A stretch of DNA of 5,506 nt from Anaerolineales bacterium UBA4823 (GTDB lineage: Bacteria; Chloroflexota; Anaerolineae; Anaerolineales; UBA4823). The stretch lies in NCBI GenBank assembly GCA_002402275.1, contig DHFN01000098.1:1-5506 (forward strand), read 5' to 3'. The notes beneath the pieces are model-generated. The model was given only the letters and a program-made list of their open reading frames with translations. It had not been told where the DNA came from and did not search any database. The position numbers were made by a program, and so were the translations under genes. Every line of letters begins with the position of its first letter. Position 1 is the first letter of the stretch. Positions 1-5,506 of the stretch are shown here, piece after piece.

Positions 1-991
1 GGCTTCAGCGATTCTCTGTGGATTTATTGTCCTTTATCTGGTTAATGGATGGCAATCGATTCAGAGTAATTGGTTATTAAGCTTAATCCTAGGAATTTCG
101 ATGGGTGGGATCTTAGTGTATCTGGTAGGGCAAGGGTTGTGGAATTTAGCTTCTTTTCTAGCTGCAACTGGCGGATTAATCTTGGCGATGCTCTTGATTT
201 ATTTCCGGAATCAACCCCAAAAAATTCACCTGGAAATTTTTAAAAGAATGGCTTTTGCTTTTTCGGGGTATTTTATTTTAGTGGTTGTGGTTATCTTCGT
301 CCAAATCATCTCACACCGGCAAGGTGTTTTGCAGTCTTTTTCTGTTTATAGCAATTTACCTGCTTTTCAAACCTCTCTGGGCTTATTGGGTTTGCCGGTT
401 CGAAAGGTTGAAATGGAAAAGGTAGGAAATATCAATCTGCTTCATCCTGGAATGGTATTGTTTTATGCTTGCATATTAACCTTTGGATTTTATTGGGTCT
501 TAAGGAAGATTCAAGTTGGTTCAATAACCAGAATCCTAAGAGACGCAATAAAACCTTTAGTTCCTACAACGATTTGTGTTTGGTCAATGGCGACCATGGC
601 AGCCCTGATGGAATCTTACGGGATGACTGAACTGATGGCGGATTCAATTGCTAAACTCGTTCCTCAAGGCTATGCATTGATTGCACCATGGTTAGGAGCA
701 ATTGGAGCCTTTATTACCGGAAGTAACACAAATTCCAATCTCTTATTTGGATTACTACAAACCCATATCAGCAGTTATATTGGACTGCCGGTTTTTTGGA
801 TATTAGCTGGACAAACAGCCGGGGCTTCTTTAGGATCAGTGTTGGCGCCCGCAAAAATTATAGTGGGAACAAGTACATCGGGATTGATGGGGAAGGAAGG
901 TGAAGTATTGAAAAAACTTCTCCCTTTTGTGACTCTTGAAGTATTATTGATAAGTATGTTCGTGTATTTGGCAACCCAATATCTGAATTGA
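1..991 (+). CDS. lctP: L-lactate permease (LctP) family transporter, C-terminal part, 5' end outside window
   Basis: Integral membrane transporter of the LctP family, whose characterised members (E. coli LldP and GlcA) import lactate or glycolate with protons. The frame is open from base 2 with no stop, so the gene begins before the window; the ATG at 101 is internal. 329 residues are visible against about 550 in E. coli LldP, so roughly the last 60 percent is present. About nine hydrophobic segments are visible (approx. visible residues 4-18, 25-44, 46-68, 83-103, 149-167, 185-205, 224-241, 260-281, 306-324). Family landmarks are GSNTNSN (240-246), QTAG followed by LAPAK (271-285) and GLMGKEGE (294-301), matching the positions of GSDTSSN, NTTGG..SPQ and GLVGKE in the enterobacterial proteins. 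The differences place it in a divergent branch, so the substrate is uncertain. It lies 15 bases upstream of galK on the same strand, suggesting one transcript. Confidence 0.85.
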   Translation, partial: ASAILCGFIVLYLVNGWQSIQSNWLLSLILGISMGGILVYLVGQGLWNLASFLAATGGLILAMLLIYFRNQPQKIHLEIFKRMAFAFSGYFILVVVVIFVQIISHRQGVLQSFSVYSNLPAFQTSLGLLGLPVRKVEMEKVGNINLLHPGMVLFYACILTFGFYWVLRKIQVGSITRILRDAIKPLVPTTICVWSMATMAALMESYGMTELMADSIAKLVPQGYALIAPWLGAIGAFITGSNTNSNLLFGLLQTHISSYIGLPVFWILAGQTAGASLGSVLAPAKIIVGTSTSGLMGKEGEVLKKLLPFVTLEVLLISMFVYLATQYLN

Positions 992-993
992 TT

Positions 994-997
994 AGGA
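994..997 (+). promoter_or_regulatory. Shine-Dalgarno-like AGGA for galK
   Basis: AGGA lies in the 15-base gap after the transporter stop (TGA at 989-991), with nine bases between it and the ATG at 1007. This is near normal spacing and supports 1007 as the galK start. There is no room for a separate promoter in the gap, so galK is presumably read from a promoter further upstream. Confidence 0.5.
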
Positions 998-1006
998 TAA
1001 TCTGTA

Positions 1007-2191
1007 ATGATTGACAAGGTGGATTGGAACTTAACGGAAATATTTTATGAAATATTTCAAGCTAAGCCTGAACTCTATGCACGAGCACCGGGACGGGTGA
1101 ACATTCTCGGTGAACATGTTGATTACAACCAAGGGGTAGTTTTACCCATGGCAATCGATCGAGAAGTTACTATCCTGGCTAGAAAGAATACTCAACCAAT
1201 CTGCCGTCTATTTGCAGTGGATTTAAACGAGGAAATTGAATTTTCCTTGCGAGATTTGGATCAAAAAAAAGATTTAAATGGGAAACCATTTCCGCGCTGG
1301 GCACTTTATCCAGCGGGAGTTGCCAAAGTTTTACAACAAAAGGGATATGATTTAGATGGAATTGAAGCCGCCTTTCAATCTACAATCCCGATTGGCTCTG
1401 GATTAAGCTCATCTGCAGCATTGGAAGTCGGTTTTGCGATGGTGTGGAGCGCTTTAGGGGGTTGGAAGGAGGATTCCATCCGATTAGCCCAAGATTGCCA
1501 ACAAGCGGAAAATGAGTATGTTGGGGTATCCTGTGGTTTGTTAGATCAGTTCTCAAGTGTATGTGGAGTGAGAGACCATGTCTTGTTTTTTGATATCCGG
1601 AACTTGGAATGGCAAGCATTGAAATTTTTTGAGAATATGCAAATTGTGATCGTTGATTCAAAAGTGGAAAGATCTTTAACTTCTTCCCAATATAACCAGC
1701 GCCGGGAAACCTGTGAGCAAGCCGTTAAATTATTGCAGAAATTTAAACCTGAAATCGAATCCTTACGGGATTTATCGCCGATTGAATTTGCTGCATATAG
1801 TGAATATCTCCCTGAGGAAATTCGAAAACGGGCTACCCATATCGTAAAAGAAATTGCCCGGGTTTTTTCAGCAGTTAGTGCGCTACAACATAGCGATTTC
1901 CGTTCTTTTGGTGCTTTAATGTATGCCAGCCATTATAGTCTTCGAGATGATTACGAAGTAAGCCACCCTAATCTTGACTACTTAGTTGACCAAGCCCACG
2001 CTATTCCTGGCTGCTTTGGGGCGAAATTAACCGGTGCCGGTTTTGGAGGATGTACGGTTAATATAGTGACACAAGAACAAAGCGAACAATTTATGAAGAA
2101 ACTGCACCAAGCCTATTGGAGAAAATACAAAGTTGAACCTTCTATTTTTAGCGTGCAGGCTAGCCAAGGAGCTAGTTGGAGAAGAATTTAA
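1007..2191 (+). CDS. galK: galactokinase
   Basis: Cytoplasmic GHMP-family kinase that transfers phosphate from ATP to C1 of alpha-D-galactose, giving galactose-1-phosphate, the first committed step of the Leloir pathway. At 394 residues it has the usual family length and is intact. The galactokinase signature is at residues 27-40 (APGRVNILGEHVDY), followed by NQG and VLP. It contains Arg30, Glu36 and Asp39, which correspond to human Arg37, Glu43 and Asp46. The GHMP ATP-binding loop PIGSGLSSSAA is at 128-138. The catalytic-base motif CGLLDQ puts the Asp at 180 (human Asp186). The sugar-contact Tyr is probably Tyr229 in SSQYNQRR, and the third GHMP motif KLTGAGFGGC is at 340-349. No key residue is missing. 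The start is supported by an upstream AGGA and by the signature sitting at the usual distance from the N-terminus. It follows an LctP-family transporter by 15 bases; no galT or galE lies inside the window. The substrate assignment rests on the galactokinase-specific N-terminal signature, which separates it from mevalonate and homoserine kinases; an arabinose- or GalNAc-type galactokinase relative cannot be excluded. Confidence 0.95.
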   Translation: MIDKVDWNLTEIFYEIFQAKPELYARAPGRVNILGEHVDYNQGVVLPMAIDREVTILARKNTQPICRLFAVDLNEEIEFSLRDLDQKKDLNGKPFPRWALYPAGVAKVLQQKGYDLDGIEAAFQSTIPIGSGLSSSAALEVGFAMVWSALGGWKEDSIRLAQDCQQAENEYVGVSCGLLDQFSSVCGVRDHVLFFDIRNLEWQALKFFENMQIVIVDSKVERSLTSSQYNQRRETCEQAVKLLQKFKPEIESLRDLSPIEFAAYSEYLPEEIRKRATHIVKEIARVFSAVSALQHSDFRSFGALMYASHYSLRDDYEVSHPNLDYLVDQAHAIPGCFGAKLTGAGFGGCTVNIVTQEQSEQFMKKLHQAYWRKYKVEPSIFSVQASQGASWRRI

Positions 2192-2215
2192 TCCTAGATC
2201 GCGGGTTATTGTAAA

Positions 2216-3478
2216 TCAAGGTCTGATTCCCCACAATCGGATGGTCCCGTCATAAGAGGCGGAAGCTAATAAAGTATTATTGTAAGAAAATGTAAGAAAT
2301 TGGACTGCGCGAGAGTGCCCTTCTAAAACCCGTAATAATTCCCCACTATTAACTGACCAGAGTTGAATATTGGAAGATTGATATCCTAGCCCAACAGCTA
2401 GGATTTGTCCATTCGGGCTAAAAGCTAAGCTTTCCACAAGAGCGTTTGCGTTGAGCGAACGAATTTTTTCACCGGTTGACGCGTTCCAGATATTGACCAT
2501 TCCGTCATAATGTCCAGTTGCCAATAAGTTCCCGTCAGCAGAGATGGCGACACAATTGATGGCACCACTAAATGAAGTGGAAATTTTATAAAGCAGACCT
2601 TTTTTTTCGAGGTCCCAAACTTTCGCGGAGTATTGGTCAGGAATGGAGACCAACTTAGAACCATTAGGCGAGAAAGCGATCCACAGAACTGTTCCGGTAT
2701 GCAAAGTAGTGGTGATCTCCCAGGTCTGGGTATTCCGAAATTCAATGGAGTTTTCATTGTATTGTCGGCTAGTTAATGCTGATGCTAATACTTGTCCATC
2801 AGGTTTAAACTTTACAGCACTCACTGGGAGATTGTTTCCGAAATAAGCCAGACGGGTGTATTGAGGTGCAGTCCAGACTTGGACATTGCCATAATAGTTC
2901 TCTGGAGATGTGCCATAGCGGTGTCCGGTAACCAATAAATGTCCATCCGGGCTGAAATCAAAACTGGATAAACCATCCCCGACATTGATGATTTGAGGCT
3001 GGTTAGGCTCATAGGGGTCAATAAGAACGACGGCGTTATTCGTTCCACCAGCTAAGAACTTTCCATCTGGGTGCCATTTGAAGTCTACTAAGGGTGATTG
3101 ATGAAACTCGATAATACCCGAGGTGTAAGGTGCACTGGTTGCATCTAGCACTGCAAAACCAGCGGGGAGGGGGGTACCCGTTAGAGCATACAAGGGCGGT
3201 GTAGGGGTTGGTGTGACAGTCGGAGAAGGGGTGATGGTGGCAGTAAAAGTTGGGGTAATGGTGGGGGTAAGTGTCGAAGTAACCGTTGCAGTAGTAGTTG
3301 CGGTGTTTGTAGGTGTGGCGGTGGGGAAAAAGATCCCCGGTGAGAATTGGCATGTGATTGTGAGAAGGCTCAAAATGACGATCAGGAAGAGTGACCTTCC
3401 TCGAACCTTTCCGAATGACTGAGGGCTTTGAATTCTTGCATCGCAAGAGTTTGTTACTGTCCGTCGGATGAATCGCAT
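2216..3478 (-). CDS. membrane-anchored or exported WD40-repeat protein with Thr/Pro-rich spacer
   Basis: A complete 420-residue protein. Residues 1-28 are basic, and 29-42 are a hydrophobic stretch ending at Cys43, which could be a signal peptide or an uncleaved anchor. The sequence before Cys43 is LTITC, a poor lipobox because Thr rather than Gly, Ala or Ser precedes the Cys. Residues 52-95 are a spacer made almost only of Thr and Pro. The rest forms seven WD40-like blades, beginning at about residues 130, 169, 218, 262, 305, 346 and 387. They show the FSPDG/FSPNG-type turn, the LAxG/LASA strand and closing VQVW, KVWD, VNIW, IQLW and IRLW strands. Seven blades would close one propeller, and the protein ends straight after the last. 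Such propellers are binding platforms; no catalytic residues are evident and the partner is unknown. The ATG at 3478 is the only plausible start I see; it has no clear Shine-Dalgarno sequence but lies 15 bases after the stop of the upstream gene, so translational coupling is likely. The orientation of domains implies the propeller is outside the membrane. Confidence 0.85.
   Translation of the reverse strand: MRFIRRTVTNSCDARIQSPQSFGKVRGRSLFLIVILSLLTITCQFSPGIFFPTATPTNTATTTATVTSTLTPTITPTFTATITPSPTVTPTPTPPLYALTGTPLPAGFAVLDATSAPYTSGIIEFHQSPLVDFKWHPDGKFLAGGTNNAVVLIDPYEPNQPQIINVGDGLSSFDFSPDGHLLVTGHRYGTSPENYYGNVQVWTAPQYTRLAYFGNNLPVSAVKFKPDGQVLASALTSRQYNENSIEFRNTQTWEITTTLHTGTVLWIAFSPNGSKLVSIPDQYSAKVWDLEKKGLLYKISTSFSGAINCVAISADGNLLATGHYDGMVNIWNASTGEKIRSLNANALVESLAFSPNGQILAVGLGYQSSNIQLWSVNSGELLRVLEGHSRAVQFLTFSYNNTLLASASYDGTIRLWGIRP
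3194..3325 (-). repeat. low-complexity Thr/Pro-coding tract (spacer of the WD40 protein)
   Basis: Encodes residues 52-95 of the WD40-repeat protein, an imperfect run of short units such as TPT, TAT and TIT. The DNA is built from ACN and CCN codons, so the plus strand is rich in G and T and contains several runs of four or five G. It is a flexible stalk between the membrane segment and the propeller. Tracts of this kind after an N-terminal hydrophobic segment are common in Chloroflexota exported proteins, and they can vary in length by repeat slippage. Confidence 0.75.
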
Positions 3479-3493
3479 ATTAGTATTGTCGGA

Positions 3494-5506
3494 TTATCGG
3501 GTAGCCATGAAGGGAAAGTAATACAACCAGGGCAGATTAATCCGCGCATAAGCCAGCCAATTGTTGGAAGAGGACCGCCAATCACTACGGGAATAAAGAA
3601 TTCCACCTGGTTGAGGTTGGGTTACTTTGGCTTGATAAGTGAGGGTGCTCGCTTCGTTCGGAGAGAGGAGAATATCCCAATTGAAACCTTGAGAAAACAA
3701 GGTGGTTGAACCCTTTTGATACCCAAGGGTGTCTGAGATTAATTCAAATCCATCTTTAAGGGTTTCTGTGAGAAATGTATTTTCGGTGATCACTCCACTA
3801 TTGGTTAACGTTAGCGTAAATGCCACAGTATCCCCGGGTTGGGCGTTCTTGGGTTGCCAATCTTGATTGAATTGAATCACAGATTGATTGATAGGGATGG
3901 AACGCTGTTCACTGACCAAAATTCCTTTTTCATCATAGAATTGAAAATTCAATAGCAATGGTTGACTCACGGGAATATCTGGGGAGATTGACAATACAAC
4001 TTTTAAGGGAATGATTTGATTGGCTGCCAGTTCATTTTGCCAAACCAGGCAATTTTGGTCAGATTGATAACTCCAACCACCTTGGATACTGTCAGGGGCG
4101 ATGGATGTATAAAGTGGAAGAGGGAAGATAAGTTGGTCGGGAGCTTGAGCAGGAATCCGCCGCTGGAGTTGAATTTCAATGGGTAACTCTCCACCGCTCG
4201 AAATTGCAGCGGGAAGGATTATTTGGGTATCTCCAAATGGGCTAAGCCAGAAGACGGTGCGGTTGATCAATTCGGAGCGGCTAGTTTCGGGCATGGTCTC
4301 TAGGGGGAAAGAGAAGAAAGCATTGCGAGAATCATTTTTAGGATTAAGGATGCCAATTGGGTTGAGGTTTTGATCAATAAGGAAGGCTTCGATGCCTTCA
4401 GCGGGTATGATGGCATCGCCCCAATTAATAAATGGGAATTTCAAAGAAGATGGTTTTGGCGATAGCTTCAGTGAATTATTTGGGGATGGGAGCGCTAAAG
4501 TTGGAGTAACAGAAAGTGTTGCGCCTAAAACGCCTAGCTTGCTGCGGAAAAAGTCATCCGCACCGCGTAGGTCGAGAACATCCTGGCTGGTGAGGAGCAA
4601 GCCATTCCCTTCATTAAGGTAATGGCTTAGTCGAGCTTCATCCTCGTTGGAGAGCGTATAATACCAATCATAGCCGGTGGTCCAAATAATGATGGGATAA
4701 CGATTCAATGTATCTGTTGGCGGGCTATCGTAGCCGTTGGTTTTATAGATATCAAAAAAGTTGTTCCCGTTCTGTATGGAGGTTGTGTATTCCATGAGAT
4801 GATCATAAAATAATTGATCATCTACTAATAATATTGGAGAAGGTGTTTTTGCTGTCGTCGTTAATGTAGTTGTCAAAGAGGAATCATTTTGACTTGAAAC
4901 ATCCAAGGAATAATCCGAACTTTGAGCTCGTAATGCATCGCTGGGAATTTGCAGTGTGGCAGTTAAGGTTTGGGATTGGCAAGCTGATATAGATAGGTCG
5001 GTATGATCGGTAAAAGAATTCCCATCGGGCAAAAGAATAGAAGCAAACCAGTTTGAAGTTTGGAAATCTAAGTTATAGCGATCCGGTTGTGTGCCATTAT
5101 TATATATGGTAAAAGTTGCTGTAATGATCGAATCCGGAGGTGAAACCTTTATATTCTGATTAACATTGGAAATAAAAGAGTAAGCTGGTTTTGGAGCGGT
5201 AAACCAGTTGAGAGCACGGTTGAGAATATCCAAACGAGTAGAGAGCGGTCCGCTACCTTCTAAGCCAAAGCCCAGCCACAAGACTTTGTAGGGTACACAA
5301 GCTTCTGCAATGATCCCACCGATTTTATTATCCTGCCAACGAAGAATGGGTTGGGCGAGTGCTTTATTCAAGACGAATATCGTATCTGGAGCTTTTTGAT
5401 TCTTGGCGCTGTCGGGTGGATTTAATTCAACGGAGCTTCCCTCAAAAGGGGTTTTTGGTTCGCCAAAGAGAGGTTGTGGATCCATTTCATCTTGATAATC
5501 AATCCC
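3494..5506 (-). CDS. large multidomain exported protein with tandem GATase1-like and Ig-like modules, C-terminal part, 5' end outside window
   Basis: The frame is open through the right edge; the seven codons before the ATG at 5485 contain no stop, so that Met is probably internal. 670 residues are visible; the numbering here starts at that Met. Residues about 46-97 are the end of a Rossmann/GATase1-like module (YKVLWLGFGLEG, then LDILNRALNWF). Residues 112-212 are an Ig-like beta domain. Residues 217-418 are a second, complete module starting ILLVDD, with PIIIWTTGYDW (264-274), GLLLTSQDVLDLRG (295-308) and a matching end (RNAFFSFPLE, then SELINRTVFW). No Cys-His-Glu amidotransferase triad is evident, so this is a degenerate, non-catalytic version of the fold. 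Residues 420-535 are beta-rich and unassigned. Residues 538-622 resemble a DUF11/CARDB-like repeat (PGDTVAFTLTLTNSG). The protein ends in LPWLYYFPFMATR. Modules of this type often follow a subtilisin-like or metallo-peptidase domain in Chloroflexota proteins; whether one exists here lies outside the window. It is cotranscribed with the WD40 gene 15 bases downstream. Confidence 0.75.
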   Translation of the reverse strand, partial: GIDYQDEMDPQPLFGEPKTPFEGSSVELNPPDSAKNQKAPDTIFVLNKALAQPILRWQDNKIGGIIAEACVPYKVLWLGFGLEGSGPLSTRLDILNRALNWFTAPKPAYSFISNVNQNIKVSPPDSIITATFTIYNNGTQPDRYNLDFQTSNWFASILLPDGNSFTDHTDLSISACQSQTLTATLQIPSDALRAQSSDYSLDVSSQNDSSLTTTLTTTAKTPSPILLVDDQLFYDHLMEYTTSIQNGNNFFDIYKTNGYDSPPTDTLNRYPIIIWTTGYDWYYTLSNEDEARLSHYLNEGNGLLLTSQDVLDLRGADDFFRSKLGVLGATLSVTPTLALPSPNNSLKLSPKPSSLKFPFINWGDAIIPAEGIEAFLIDQNLNPIGILNPKNDSRNAFFSFPLETMPETSRSELINRTVFWLSPFGDTQIILPAAISSGGELPIEIQLQRRIPAQAPDQLIFPLPLYTSIAPDSIQGGWSYQSDQNCLVWQNELAANQIIPLKVVLSISPDIPVSQPLLLNFQFYDEKGILVSEQRSIPINQSVIQFNQDWQPKNAQPGDTVAFTLTLTNSGVITENTFLTETLKDGFELISDTLGYQKGSTTLFSQGFNWDILLSPNEASTLTYQAKVTQPQPGGILYSRSDWRSSSNNWLAYARINLPWLYYFPFMATR

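Noticed and set aside
2160..2175. CTAGC / GCTAG inverted repeat near the end of galK.
   Set aside because: The stem has only five base pairs, lies inside the coding sequence and is not followed by a T tract.
2208..2237. Imperfect hairpin at the convergent junction: ATTGT/ACAAT outer and AATCA/TGATT inner arms around a five-base loop.
   Set aside because: The arms are AT-rich and separated by an uneven 1/4-base interior loop, with no T run on either side. It also extends into the coding end of the WD40 gene. It is too weak to call a bidirectional terminator.
3036..3446. Open frames on both strands overlapping the Thr/Pro spacer region.
   Set aside because: They arise because the repetitive ACN/CCN codon tract lacks stops in other frames. 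Their translations are low-complexity (His/Tyr-rich or Val/Gly-rich) with no recognisable domain, while the WD40 frame is clearly real.
3461..3478. RR pair at residues 5-6 of the WD40 protein as a twin-arginine signal.
   Set aside because: The residues after RR (TVTN) do not fit the S/T-RR-x-F-L-K consensus, and the hydrophobic segment is more than 20 residues away.
4003..4622. Short open frames opposite or within the large minus-strand gene.
   Set aside because: They lie fully inside a well-supported coding region, have no ribosome binding site or domain signal, and look like shadows.

Overview
The window looks like a chromosomal fragment from a member of the Chloroflexota, most probably Anaerolineae or a relative. 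That is inferred from protein style, not from a marker gene. The clues are a signal or anchor segment followed by a long Thr/Pro-rich spacer and then a beta-propeller, a large exported protein built from tandem Rossmann-like (GATase1-like) and Ig-like modules, and a C-terminal Pro/aromatic tail ending in Arg that resembles the '-YLPLVxR' tails I associate with exported proteins of this phylum. Base composition looks moderate, neither strongly AT- nor GC-rich.

There are two gene pairs facing each other. On the plus strand, positions 1-991 hold the C-terminal part of an LctP-type (L-lactate permease family) membrane transporter; its frame is open to the left edge. Fifteen bases later comes a complete, intact galactokinase gene, galK (1007-2191). 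The two are almost certainly co-transcribed. GalK phosphorylates galactose to galactose-1-phosphate, the entry step of the Leloir pathway. The transporter next to it belongs to a carboxylate-transporter family, so the pairing is not self-explanatory.

On the minus strand, reading from the right edge, positions 3494-5506 hold the C-terminal part (670 visible residues) of a large, probably exported multidomain protein. Fifteen bases after its stop begins a complete 420-residue protein (2216-3478) with an N-terminal hydrophobic segment, a Thr/Pro spacer and seven WD40-like blades. These two probably form an operon whose products act outside the cytoplasmic membrane. The two pairs converge with only 24 bases between stop codons and no convincing intrinsic terminator.

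There are no RNA genes, CRISPR arrays, insertion sequences or long non-coding stretches. Coding density is close to 99 percent. I do not see a clearly new defence or mobile system. The most interesting material is the architecture of the minus-strand surface proteins and the transporter-galK pairing.
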